DNA of 18,014 bases from ZC4RG30 sp964456255 (GTDB lineage: Bacteria > Pseudomonadota > Gammaproteobacteria > Steroidobacterales > Steroidobacteraceae), in assembly GCA_964456255.1 (NCBI GenBank), contig CAYWDZ010000045.1, positions 1 through 18,014 of the forward strand, written 5' to 3'. The translations under genes and the position numbers were made by a program. Of the stretch, positions 1 through 7,848 are shown in pieces; positions within the stretch are counted from its first letter, which is position 1; the number at the start of each line of letters is the position of its first letter. Below the pieces are notes generated by a model, which ran no database searches, was not told the DNA's origin, and was given only the letters and a program-made list of their open reading frames with translations.

Positions 1-651
1 GGGGTGCAGCGCCTGTGCCGCGTGCTGATGGTGCTGATCGCAGCGGCCTTCCTGGGCGCATACCTGTGGTTCAGGCTGATTGCAAAGGAAGAGGGGCTCG
101 CGCTGCTCACGTCCGGTGGCGTGGCGAGTCTTGCGCCACTCCTGGCGCTGGGCTGCGGTGCGCTCGTGGCCTTGTGGTGGTCGTGGCGAAGCAGGCCGCA
201 CCTAGGGCTGGCGGCGCAGTTTGCGCTGCTGTGGCTCATTGCGGGCTGGTGGGTGATGCCGCAGATGGACGGCCAGCGCTCGGCACGCGATTTCGTCGCG
301 CGGCTCGAGCAGCAGGCGGCGCCGGATCAGCCACTGGGCCTGCTGGCCTATCACGAGAATTTCCTGTGGCAGCTCACCCGGCCCTCGGTGAATTTCGGTC
401 ACCGCCGATTTCGTGAGGGAATGCAGGAGGCGTATGACGCAGCAGCCTGGCTGGCTGCGGCGCCCAATCGCCAGTTGCTGGTCCCTGAGGACATGCTGAA
501 GCCCTGTCTTGCAGATGCAGGATCGGTGCGGGATCTGGGCGAATCCAGTGGCGGTCGCTGGTACCTGGTCAAGGGCCTGCCGCTGCCTGAGTGCACGGCA
601 CGAGGGGATGCGGGCCGCGCACTCCGGTACGATCCGGCTGCTCGCCCATGA
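1..651 (+). CDS. ArnT/GT39-type membrane glycosyltransferase, C-terminal part (cut by window edge)
   Basis: The reading frame is open to the left edge, so only the C-terminal 216 codons are present. Three hydrophobic segments (residues about 6-25, 31-60 and 67-87 of the visible part) are followed by a soluble tail of about 130 residues. That tail has features of ArnT/PMT-like glycosyltransferase C-termini: a YHENF segment, then RPSVNFGHRR, a putative strand ending LLVPEDML, and WYLVKG near the end. Such enzymes are inner-membrane proteins that move a sugar from an undecaprenyl-phosphate donor to lipid A or another periplasmic acceptor. The gene ends 48 bases before a GtrB/ArnC-type enzyme that would make such a donor, which fits a functional pair. 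The catalytic N-terminal loops lie outside the window, so the sugar and acceptor cannot be named. Confidence 0.7.
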   Translation, partial: GVQRLCRVLMVLIAAAFLGAYLWFRLIAKEEGLALLTSGGVASLAPLLALGCGALVALWWSWRSRPHLGLAAQFALLWLIAGWWVMPQMDGQRSARDFVARLEQQAAPDQPLGLLAYHENFLWQLTRPSVNFGHRRFREGMQEAYDAAAWLAAAPNRQLLVPEDMLKPCLADAGSVRDLGESSGGRWYLVKGLPLPECTARGDAGRALRYDPAARP

Positions 652-699
652 ACAAGTGCCCGGCCGGTCCGGCTGTTTGCCGCGGAGATGCCTGAAGCC

Positions 700-1659
700 A
701 TGCGCCTGTCGATTGTCATTCCCTGCTTCAATGAAGCGGCCGTGCTGGAAGGCAGCGTGCAGAGTCTGCGGCAGGTGATGGACGCCCTGCGCAGCAAGGG
801 CAAGGTTGATGCCGCCAGCAAGCTGTGGCTGATCGACGATGGCAGCACGGATGCGACCTGGGCCCTGATCCGGCAATTCGCGGCGACGTGGCCGGACGTG
901 GTGGGTGTGAGGCTGTCGCGCAATTGCGGTCACCAGAACGCGCTGCTGGCGGGCCTCACTCAGGCTGATGGCGACGCCTTCATCACGCTCGACGCCGACC
1001 TGCAGGACGACATCGCGGCCATCGAAGCCATGGTGGATGCGCATGCGGCTGGCGCCCAGGTCGTGTTTGGTGTGAGGCGCGATCGCACGCAGGATTCGGT
1101 CTTCAAGCGCGGCTCGGCGCGTTGCTATTACCGCCTGCTGCGATGGCTGGGTGTGGATGTGGTACCCGACCATGCGGACTTCCGCCTGCTGGGGCGCACG
1201 GCGCGCGATGCGCTGCTGGCGCATCCGGAGGGCAACCTGTTCCTGCGTGGCCTGGTGCCGCGGCTGGGCTTCCGCAGCACGCAGGTCTTCTACGATCGCC
1301 GCGCACGTGGGCAGGGCCGCAGCAAGTATTCCCTCGCGCGCATGCTGGGTCTGGGCATCGATGGCATCACGTCGTTCAGTGCTGTACCGCTGCGCATGAT
1401 CGCGGCGCTGGGAGCCCTGCTGTTCCTGGTTTCGATGGTGGTGTCGGTCTGGGTGCTCGCGGTGCGGCTGTTCACCGATCACTCGGTGCCCGGCTGGGCT
1501 TCCACGACGCTGCCGATCTACGCACTGGGGGGGATTCAGCTGCTGTCGCTCGGGCTGGTCGGGGAATATGTCGCCAAGATCTACATGGAAGTGAAAAGGC
1601 GTCCGCGCTTCCTGGTGGAAGAGACCACGATCGAACGCGATCCTCATTTAACTCAATAG
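700..1659 (+). CDS. GtrB/ArnC-like polyprenyl-phosphate glycosyltransferase (GT2)
   Basis: A 319-residue GT2 enzyme predicted to transfer a sugar from a nucleotide sugar to undecaprenyl phosphate at the inner face of the inner membrane. The N-terminus carries the GT-A nucleotide-binding start (SIVIPCFNE), then DDGS at residues 46-49, the DADLQD metal/nucleotide motif at 98-103, and the GRSKY motif with Ser208-Lys209-Tyr210. Two C-terminal membrane helices lie at about 233-258 and 270-296, as in GtrB, ArnC and bacterial Dpm1 homologues. An in-frame ATG at 688 is possible, but GGAG at 684-687 abuts it, whereas that site lies 12 bases before ATG 700, where the protein starts directly with the conserved strand. 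It probably supplies the donor for the upstream GT39-like enzyme. The sugar is unknown. Confidence 0.88.
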   Translation: MRLSIVIPCFNEAAVLEGSVQSLRQVMDALRSKGKVDAASKLWLIDDGSTDATWALIRQFAATWPDVVGVRLSRNCGHQNALLAGLTQADGDAFITLDADLQDDIAAIEAMVDAHAAGAQVVFGVRRDRTQDSVFKRGSARCYYRLLRWLGVDVVPDHADFRLLGRTARDALLAHPEGNLFLRGLVPRLGFRSTQVFYDRRARGQGRSKYSLARMLGLGIDGITSFSAVPLRMIAALGALLFLVSMVVSVWVLAVRLFTDHSVPGWASTTLPIYALGGIQLLSLGLVGEYVAKIYMEVKRRPRFLVEETTIERDPHLTQ

Positions 1660-1677
1660 GTTGTAGCTGTTTCTTCT

Positions 1678-1697
1678 CCGGATGTGACAGAATCCGG
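1678..1697. repeat. Perfect 6-bp hairpin after the GT2 gene
   Basis: CCGGAT (1678-1683) and ATCCGG (1692-1697) form a perfect inverted repeat around an 8-base loop, 18 bases after the glycosyltransferase stop. Only a short TTGT follows on the plus strand, so it is a poor intrinsic terminator. It could be a weak terminator or an operator ahead of the GGDEF-EAL gene. Confidence 0.3.
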
Positions 1698-1793
1698 TTG
1701 TAACTGCCTTGGCTGTGAAGTGTGCCCCCAGTCGTGGTGCAGACCAGGGGAGTTTTGCAAGACTGGCAGCAAGTTAGGGGAAGTAGCGGGAAA

Positions 1794-4475
1794 ATGCCTT
1801 CAACCCGACCGGTTTCGCCAGTCGATCCCTCCGTCACAGACGTGTTTGCCGACTCGTCGCGGGCGGCAAGCCATGGCGTCGTGCTGGGCCTGGACCTGGA
1901 AGCCACCAAGGCGGCGGTGGATCTGCAGAACCTCACGGCCGCTACCCAGGAAGCGACCATCGCTGCCGCGCTGGAGACCCTGCGCTGTTCGGCCGGCGCC
2001 GATGTCGCGGTCTTCGCGCAGCTGGATGAATCCGGCGAGCGATTTGACCGGCTCACCGTCACGCAAACGGCCAGGGGAAGCTGCCGGCTTGACGAACTGC
2101 GTGGCGCCGAGCTCGCCTCGTTTCCCTTTCTGGCATCGCGCTTCGAACATCTGAAGCTCACCGGCTACAGCGATACGGCTGCACCGGGCCGCGAGGATCC
2201 TGCCGAGGCCGGGCGTCTGGCCGGCATGGGCCTGTCCTCGGCGCTGTTCGTGTCACTGCACATGCACAAGCGGCCCGCTGGAGTGCTGGCCGTCGGCCGC
2301 ACGCTTGCCCGCGGTCCCTGGGACGTCAACATCCAGCTGTTGCTGAAACTGGTCGGCACGAGCCTGGCATCGGGCCTGGAGCGGCTGGCAGTTTCCTCCC
2401 GGCTCGATGACCTGCTGGCGCGCTACTCGCTGATCGAGATCGCTTCCAGCGAGGGCATGTGGGATTTCAGCTTCGACAGCAACCAGCTGTTCGTCTCGGA
2501 TCGCTGGAAGGCGATGATGGGCTACACGCACCTGGGCCCGGACGACATCGTCGACTGGCGCGGCATGGTGCACCCGGATGACCTGTCGCGCGTGCAGGAG
2601 GCCATGTTCAAGCATGTGTCGGGCAGCGCGCCCATCTTCGAGAGCGTGCACCGCATGCGCCACGCCAGTGGCGAATACCGCTGGGTGATCAGCCGCGCGA
2701 AGGGGCGCTTCGACGGGCAGGGCAGGCTGCAGCGCCTGATCGGCCTCGAGCTGGACATCACCGAGCGCAAGGTCTACGAGGAAGCGCTGTTCCGCGAAAA
2801 GGAAAGCGCGCAGATCATGCTGCAGGCCATCGGCGATGGCGTGATCACCACGGACGCCGATTCGGTGATCGATTACATCAATCCGGTGGCCGAGAACCTC
2901 ACCGGCTGGCGCCTCGAGGACGCGATGGGGCGCAATGTGGACGAGGTGTTCCGCGCCTTCCACGAAGAGACCTGCGAACCGCTGGAGAACCCGCTGACGG
3001 GCAGTATCCGTCGCGTACGGCCGATGAAATCCGGCCGGCCGATGCTGATGATCCGTCGCGACGGCAACGAGCTGTACGTGGAGAGCACCGCGGCACCGAT
3101 CCGCGATGGCGCGGGCAAGGTGGTGGGCGCCGTGCTGGTGTTCCATGACGTCAGCGAGAGCCGCGAGCTCAACCGCAAGCTTTCCTATCACGCGAGCCAC
3201 GATGCGATCACCGGTCTGGTCAATCGCCGCGAGTTCGAGAGCCGCATCGAGCGCGCACTGAAGAGCGCGCGGGCCCTGGAAGGCTCGTACGCGCTGTGCC
3301 ATATCGATCTGGACCAGTTCAAGATGATCAACGATTCCTGCGGACATGCCGCGGGCGACCAGTTGCTGGGGCAGATCGGCGCGCTGCTGAAGTCCAAGAT
3401 CCGCTGGCGCGACACCCTGTCGCGCCTGGGTGGCGACGAATACGGCGTGCTGCTGGAGTCCATCACGCTCGAGGATGCGCTGCGCACCGCCGAGGTCATG
3501 CGCGAAGCGGTCAAGAACTTCCGCTTCGAGTGGGAGGACCGGGTATTCAAGATTTCCGTCAGCGTGGGCGTGGTGCCGATCACCGCGGACAACGAGGATG
3601 TGGCTTCGATTCTTTCGGCCGCGGAAGGCGCCTGCGCCGCAGCGAAGGAGCAGGGCCGCAACCGCGTGCACAGCTTTGCCGAGAACGACATCGAACTGAT
3701 GCGGCGGCGCCGCGAGACGCAATGGGCCGCGCGCATCAGCGCCGCGCTCGACGACGGCCGCTTCGAACTCTATCGCATGCCCATCATGGCGCTGAAGCAC
3801 CCGGAAGAAGGCGAGCACTACGAAATCCTGGTCCGCATGCGCGACGAGCAGGGCAAGATCGTGGCGCCCGATCATTTCATCGCCGCTGCCGAGCGCTACA
3901 ACATCATGCCGGCGATCGATCGCTGGGTGATCGAGAACACGTTCCGCTGGCTGGTATCCGAGGCCGACGAGCGCGAGCGCCTGTTCATGTGCGCGATCAA
4001 CCTGTCGGGCCAGAGCCTGGGCGACGACAAGTTCCTGCCCTTCATCATCGAGCAGTTCCAGAAGAGCGGGCTCGATGCCTCCAAGATCTGCTTCGAGATC
4101 ACCGAGACTTCGGCCGTGGCCAGCTTCTCGCAGGCCAATCGCTTCATTCGTTCGCTCAAGGAGCTGGGCTGCAAGTTCTCGCTGGATGATTTCGGCACCG
4201 GCATGTCCTCGTTCAACTACCTCAAGCAGTTCCCCGTCGATTACCTGAAGATCGACGGCAGCTTCGTGCGCGGCATCCTGAACGATCCCATCGATCGCGA
4301 AATGGTGCGCTCGATCAACGAGATTGGTCGCCTGACCGGCAAGCTCGTGATCGCCGAGTTCGCCGAGAACCCCGAGATCATCGAAACGCTGCGGCAGCTG
4401 GGTGTGGACTACGCCCAGGGCTACGGCATCGCCCAGCCGAGCCGGGTGTCGAAGAATCCGCCGCCGGGAAGCTGA
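1794..4475 (+). CDS. GAF-PAS-PAS-GGDEF-EAL c-di-GMP turnover protein
   Basis: An 893-residue cytosolic signalling protein with no membrane segment. From N to C: a GAF-like region (about 45-205), a PAS_3-type domain (about 215-325, ending DITERK), a second PAS domain (about 335-450), a GGDEF domain (about 465-625) and an EAL domain (about 640-885). The cyclase signature is GGDEY at 546-550, preceded at the correct distance by an RxxD inhibitory site (Arg537-Asp540). The phosphodiesterase side has EIL for EAL (Glu677), INLSGQS, FEITET, DDFGTG (798-803) and KIDGSF. The metal-binding and catalytic acids therefore appear intact on both halves, although in such tandem proteins the GGDEF domain is often only a GTP-binding regulator. 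ATG 1794 is chosen because an AGGGGAAG run lies just upstream; a GTG at 1722 in the same frame would add 24 unconserved residues. The input signal and the dominant activity are unknown. Confidence 0.93.
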   Translation: MPSTRPVSPVDPSVTDVFADSSRAASHGVVLGLDLEATKAAVDLQNLTAATQEATIAAALETLRCSAGADVAVFAQLDESGERFDRLTVTQTARGSCRLDELRGAELASFPFLASRFEHLKLTGYSDTAAPGREDPAEAGRLAGMGLSSALFVSLHMHKRPAGVLAVGRTLARGPWDVNIQLLLKLVGTSLASGLERLAVSSRLDDLLARYSLIEIASSEGMWDFSFDSNQLFVSDRWKAMMGYTHLGPDDIVDWRGMVHPDDLSRVQEAMFKHVSGSAPIFESVHRMRHASGEYRWVISRAKGRFDGQGRLQRLIGLELDITERKVYEEALFREKESAQIMLQAIGDGVITTDADSVIDYINPVAENLTGWRLEDAMGRNVDEVFRAFHEETCEPLENPLTGSIRRVRPMKSGRPMLMIRRDGNELYVESTAAPIRDGAGKVVGAVLVFHDVSESRELNRKLSYHASHDAITGLVNRREFESRIERALKSARALEGSYALCHIDLDQFKMINDSCGHAAGDQLLGQIGALLKSKIRWRDTLSRLGGDEYGVLLESITLEDALRTAEVMREAVKNFRFEWEDRVFKISVSVGVVPITADNEDVASILSAAEGACAAAKEQGRNRVHSFAENDIELMRRRRETQWAARISAALDDGRFELYRMPIMALKHPEEGEHYEILVRMRDEQGKIVAPDHFIAAAERYNIMPAIDRWVIENTFRWLVSEADERERLFMCAINLSGQSLGDDKFLPFIIEQFQKSGLDASKICFEITETSAVASFSQANRFIRSLKELGCKFSLDDFGTGMSSFNYLKQFPVDYLKIDGSFVRGILNDPIDREMVRSINEIGRLTGKLVIAEFAENPEIIETLRQLGVDYAQGYGIAQPSRVSKNPPPGS

Positions 4476-4546
4476 TTCCCGTCCACCTGCCTATACTGCC
4501 GGCGTCGGGTGGCTGGGGCCGCATGGAAGCCTTTCGGGGGTGTCGC

Positions 4547-5203
4547 ATGGGCATGAAGCAGGTTGCGGTGGTGCTGGGATTCTGGGCGGCGCTGGGTCCC
4601 GCCATTTGCGCGGCGCAGGAACGACCGGTACTGGCGCAGGAGTACAAACCGGAAGGGGCGCGGCCCGGATTCTGGTGGACGCGCCGCGTGGAGGAGTACA
4701 CCCTGCAATTCTTCGGGACGATGGTCGCCCCGCGCGTCAATCGTGTGGCGCTCCCTCAGCCGGCGCCGGCGCCGGTTGCAGCTGCCGATGCCCTCGCCAC
4801 CCTGGACCGGTCATCCTTCTTCATCGGCAACACCATTGCCAACCTGCGCGGGCTCGATCCAACCTTCGGGTGCCGGACGCTGACGCTGATCGACGGGCGG
4901 CGCGTGGTGAATACCGGCAGTGCCACTTCTCCCGGGGGCGGGGCGTCACCGCCGCAACCCGTACCCCAGATGCCGGCATCGAAGCCCATGGGGAACGTCG
5001 CCTGGCAGGTGTGGTTGTTGAAGGGTGACGGCACCGTCATCCTGCCGCAACGCAGGTCGCCGGCCGACGCGAAGTACTGTGACACCGGCCTCGTGTACGG
5101 GTTTGAATTGTCGGTGGCCCGGGACGCGGTGGCCGTGGCCTTCAGCGACGGCGACAACTACTTCGTCCAGCAGCTGCAGCCGTTCGCGGATCAGCAGGAC
5201 TAG
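4547..5203 (+). CDS. Exported protein of unknown function
   Basis: A 218-residue protein that I do not recognise. It begins with a plausible Sec signal (a hydrophobic VAVVLGFWAALGPAI core, cleavage near CAAQ). The mature part starts with an aromatic-rich stretch containing GFWWTRR, then a proline/alanine linker encoded by a short GCC-rich repeat near 4759-4780, a second Gly/Pro-rich low-complexity loop, and a C-terminal region with WQVWLLKGDGTVILP and DGDNYFVQQLQPF. Two mature cysteines (in FGCRTL and KYCDTG) could form a disulfide. ATG 4547 is preferred because a GGGGG run lies 6 bases upstream; ATGs at 4523 and 4553 are alternatives. A TATACT hexamer at 4492-4497 could be a -10 element, but no good -35 sits before it. 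The gene is convergent with the Dabb gene and their stop codons overlap. Confidence 0.7.
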   Translation: MGMKQVAVVLGFWAALGPAICAAQERPVLAQEYKPEGARPGFWWTRRVEEYTLQFFGTMVAPRVNRVALPQPAPAPVAAADALATLDRSSFFIGNTIANLRGLDPTFGCRTLTLIDGRRVVNTGSATSPGGGASPPQPVPQMPASKPMGNVAWQVWLLKGDGTVILPQRRSPADAKYCDTGLVYGFELSVARDAVAVAFSDGDNYFVQQLQPFADQQD

Positions 5204-5508
5204 CCGGGCGACTCCGCAGCGGCGAAGAAATCCACCGAACCCACTTCGGCCACTGCGGGGTTGTTGAACTTCATCACGTCCTGATGCGCAGGATGCTGTT
5301 GATAGCGGCGCAGGGTCTCGACCGACTCGAAGCGCATGATCAGGATCAGGTCCCAGCTGCGCCCGTCGCGCAGGATGTCGCGGCCGGTTTCCAGGTGCAG
5401 GATGCCGGGCACGATGGCACGCAGCGCGTGCATGCGCCGGCTGAATTCCTCCAGGTGTGACTCAGGAGTTCCCCTGGCGTAGCGAATGAAGACGTAGTGC
5501 TGGAGCAT
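5200..5508 (-). CDS. Dabb (stress-responsive alpha/beta barrel) domain protein
   Basis: A 102-residue single-domain protein of the dimeric alpha+beta barrel type. The start (LQHYVFIRY), the PGILHLETGRD segment, the LILIMRFESVETLRRYQQHPAHQ segment and the final VGSVDFF strand match the strand-helix-strand pattern of Dabb proteins, with the typical HPxH close to the C-terminus. Members range from stress proteins to polyketide cyclases and small monooxygenase-like enzymes, so fold is clearer than function. The start codon lies inside the end of the upstream FAD monooxygenase gene (47-base overlap in another frame), which suggests translational coupling and a related job. A GAGA about 9 bases before the ATG is the only ribosome-binding candidate. 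Confidence 0.8.
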   Translation of the reverse strand: MLQHYVFIRYARGTPESHLEEFSRRMHALRAIVPGILHLETGRDILRDGRSWDLILIMRFESVETLRRYQQHPAHQDVMKFNNPAVAEVGSVDFFAAAESPG

Positions 5509-6817
5509 GTTCTGGTCTCACTGGCAAAGTTCCGGCAACCCGTGCGCCGGCCGGAATGATGGAAGGTGCGGCATTGAGCTTCTCGGCGGCGAAGCCCGCG
5601 GCCACCTTGTAGCGGTGCATGAACTCGTCGCGCTCGGCCGGGGGAATCACTGCGTCGATGTCATCGAACACGCCCCCGCAGCGTTCGTCCAGCAGGTTCA
5701 AGAGTCCGAATGGCCCCGCGCCGCGATTGCGCAGGATCAGCGGCGAGATCTCCGGGCACAGCTGTTCGTCGTAGGCCCGCGCGGCCCGCGTGCCGACACC
5801 ATGTTCCAGCAGTGCGGCACCCAGTACCCGCGCATCGATGATGGCCTGGCTTGCACCATTGGAGCCCGTGGGATACATCACGTGCGCGGCGTCGCCCAGC
5901 AGCACCGTGTTGCCATCGCGCCAGGTCGGCACCGGTTCACGGTCGATCATCGGGTATTCGTAGACATCCGTCGCACCGCGCAGCATCGCGGGAATATCGA
6001 TCCAGTCGTAGTTCCATTGCTGGAAGTGATGCATGAATTCCTCATGCCGGACCCTGCGGTTCCAGTCGCCCTCGGGCCACCCGCCCGTGTTGTCCATGGT
6101 GATCTCGGCAATCCAGTTGATGTCCGCGAGCCCGGTGTCCGGGTCGGGCTGCGAGATCGGGTAGAACACCACGCGCTGGCGGTGCGTGCCGAGGCCCACG
6201 AATGAAGCGCCCGTGCGAATGGGCTGGCCGGGCGTGACGCCGCGCCACATCACTGCGCCGCCCCACTGGATCGGCGGCTGGGTGGGATGCATCTGCTGGC
6301 GTACGGCCGAGTGCAGTCCGTCGGCGGCGATCAGCAGGGAGCCCGCGATTTCGAACCGCTGGCCGTCGCGCGCTTCCAGCAGTGCGGTGACACCGCGGCC
6401 CGCGGGGTCGTTGCGATACCCCACCACCTTGACGCCGGTGCGAATGGCATCCGCACCGAGACGATCCAGGGCAGCCTGGTACAGCAGCATCTGCAGCTTG
6501 CCCCGATGCACCGAGTATTGAGGCCACTTGTAGCCGGCAAGCAGACCGCGAGGCTCGGTGTACACGTCGTTGCCGTTCAGGCCGACGAGTGCCCATTCCT
6601 GGGTCCGCACGCCGATGGTGTCCAGGGCGTCGACGCCGAAACCAAGCTCGTACAGCTCGCGAACCGCATTGGGTTGCAGGTTGATGCCCACGCCCAGAGG
6701 CTTCAGCTCGGGCACGGATTCGAACACGAGGCAGGGCACGCCGATCTGCTGCAGCGTGAGGGCGGTGGCAAGACCGCCGATGCCGGCGCCTGCAATGAGA
6801 ACTGGAGATGGTTTCAT
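5462..6817 (-). CDS. PhzS-like FAD-dependent monooxygenase
   Basis: A 451-residue class A flavoprotein monooxygenase (FAD_binding_3 / UbiH-PhzS type). It has the N-terminal Rossmann fingerprint GAGIGG (10-15) with the ribose-binding acid Glu33, the DG motif at Asp166-Gly167 (IAADGLHS), and the GD motif at Gly308-Asp309 followed by YPTGSNGASQAIIDA, which closely resembles PhzS-type flavin-dependent oxidoreductases. These enzymes use NAD(P)H and O2 to hydroxylate aromatic or cyclic substrates in the cytosol. The open frame runs further upstream, but the ATG at 6817 begins exactly at the conserved fold, so it is chosen; no clear Shine-Dalgarno precedes it. It is divergent from the alpha/beta hydrolase operon and overlaps the Dabb gene downstream. 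The substrate cannot be told from sequence. Confidence 0.88.
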   Translation of the reverse strand: MKPSPVLIAGAGIGGLATALTLQQIGVPCLVFESVPELKPLGVGINLQPNAVRELYELGFGVDALDTIGVRTQEWALVGLNGNDVYTEPRGLLAGYKWPQYSVHRGKLQMLLYQAALDRLGADAIRTGVKVVGYRNDPAGRGVTALLEARDGQRFEIAGSLLIAADGLHSAVRQQMHPTQPPIQWGGAVMWRGVTPGQPIRTGASFVGLGTHRQRVVFYPISQPDPDTGLADINWIAEITMDNTGGWPEGDWNRRVRHEEFMHHFQQWNYDWIDIPAMLRGATDVYEYPMIDREPVPTWRDGNTVLLGDAAHVMYPTGSNGASQAIIDARVLGAALLEHGVGTRAARAYDEQLCPEISPLILRNRGAGPFGLLNLLDERCGGVFDDIDAVIPPAERDEFMHRYKVAAGFAAEKLNAAPSIIPAGARVAGTLPVRPEHAPALRLHSLRQGNS

Positions 6818-6911
6818 GGGGCGCGCATTGTGCTTGAAATGGGGCTCGCGGGCATAATCGGCGCAATATCCCGCTGGCACGCGACGCCGGGATCCAGATG
6901 AAGGGGGCGGG
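6818..6911. promoter_or_regulatory. Divergent intergenic region, monooxygenase / hydrolase
   Basis: This 94-base gap must hold the 5' control elements of both directions. CATAAT at 6853-6858 is the best -10-like hexamer for the plus strand, but TTGAAA (6834-6839) is only 13 bases away and nothing better sits at 16-18 bases. No confident promoter is called. A GGGGGCGGG run before ATG 6912 serves as the ribosome-binding site of the hydrolase gene. Confidence 0.3.
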
Positions 6912-7811
6912 ATGCGGGTAGCGACTTCGCCGAAGAATGGCCGGATCTGCACGGCGCTCCTGCTGCTGGCACCGTGGGCCGGGTTGCAGAGCGCCGCCGG
7001 CGCAGGGGCATCCGCACGGGATTTTCCCGATATCACCTATGCCAGGGTCGACGGTCACGCACTGGCGCTGGATCTGCACCTGCCCGCCGGCGTCGAGCAT
7101 CCGCCGCTGGTGGTGTACACGCACGGCGGCGCATGGCGCGCCGGCAGCAAGACCGAGTACCCGGACTTTCTGGTGGAGCGCGGCTATGCCGTGGCCAGTC
7201 TGGATTTCCGCTCCAGCAATGAAGCCCGCTTTCCGGCCAATGTGCACGACATCAAGGCGGCGATCCGCTTCCTGCGTGCGCATGCGAAGGACTACGGCTA
7301 CGAGGCCGGCAGGATCGCCATCGCCGGCTCCTCCTCGGGCGGGCATCTGGCTGCGCTGGTCGGCACGACCAGCGGCAAGCCAGAACTCGAAGGCACGGTG
7401 GGTGAATACCTGCGCGAATCATCGGCGGTGCAGGCCATCGTGAGCTGGTTCGGTGCGTCGAACCTGCAGACGATTCTGTCGCAGTCCACGCCCTATGGGC
7501 TCACGGTGCGCGAGCCGGCGTTGAAGCTGTTGCTGGGCGACCTCCCCGACAGGCAGCCAGTGCTGGCGAAGCTGGCGAGCCCGGTGAATCACCTGGATGC
7601 GGCAGATCCCCCCGCCATCCTGTTGCACGGTGACCAGGATCCGCAGATGCCACTTGCGCAGACGCTGGAACTGCAAGTCGCATACCGCAAGGCGGGGCTG
7701 CCGGTCGAGACCTTCGTCGTCAAAGGCGCCGTGCATGGCGGGGAGGTTTTCTACAGCGGAGAGCCAGCGAAACGCGTGATCGCCTTCCTGAAGCGGACCA
7801 TCGGACCGTGA
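6912..7811 (+). CDS. Exported alpha/beta hydrolase (HSL/BD-FAE-like esterase)
   Basis: A 299-residue serine hydrolase with a probable signal sequence (hydrophobic core TALLLLAPWAGL, then an Ala/Gly-rich cleavage region). The fold markers are in order: oxyanion HGG at 71-73, nucleophile elbow GSSSG (Ser141), HGDQD with the likely acid Asp243, and VHGG with His275. The HGG motif and the spacing place it with hormone-sensitive-lipase-like carboxylesterases acting on small esters. It would act in the periplasm or outside the cell. It is the first gene of a plus-strand run with three further exported proteins (37 bases to the next gene) and is divergent from the FAD monooxygenase. The natural ester is unknown. 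Confidence 0.88.
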   Translation: MRVATSPKNGRICTALLLLAPWAGLQSAAGAGASARDFPDITYARVDGHALALDLHLPAGVEHPPLVVYTHGGAWRAGSKTEYPDFLVERGYAVASLDFRSSNEARFPANVHDIKAAIRFLRAHAKDYGYEAGRIAIAGSSSGGHLAALVGTTSGKPELEGTVGEYLRESSAVQAIVSWFGASNLQTILSQSTPYGLTVREPALKLLLGDLPDRQPVLAKLASPVNHLDAADPPAILLHGDQDPQMPLAQTLELQVAYRKAGLPVETFVVKGAVHGGEVFYSGEPAKRVIAFLKRTIGP

Positions 7812-7848
7812 GCGGCTAGACTTGGGCGCGACGGAGGGACACACGAGA

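Noticed and set aside
202..1647. 481-codon open frame on the minus strand
   Set aside because: Antisense to both glycosyltransferase genes; composition rich in Arg, Gln and His, no motif or signal, no ribosome-binding site.
2253..3875. 540-codon open frame on the minus strand
   Set aside because: It lies fully antisense to the PAS-GGDEF-EAL gene, has a His/Ala/Arg-rich composition without any domain signature, and is the usual long shadow frame of GC-rich coding DNA.
4755..4785. GC-rich short tandem repeat in the exported unknown
   Set aside because: It encodes an ordinary Pro-Ala linker and is too short to suggest phase variation.
6042..7346. 434-codon open frame on the minus strand spanning the divergent intergenic region
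   Set aside because: It covers the monooxygenase in another frame and the hydrolase antisense; Arg/Pro-rich shadow sequence.
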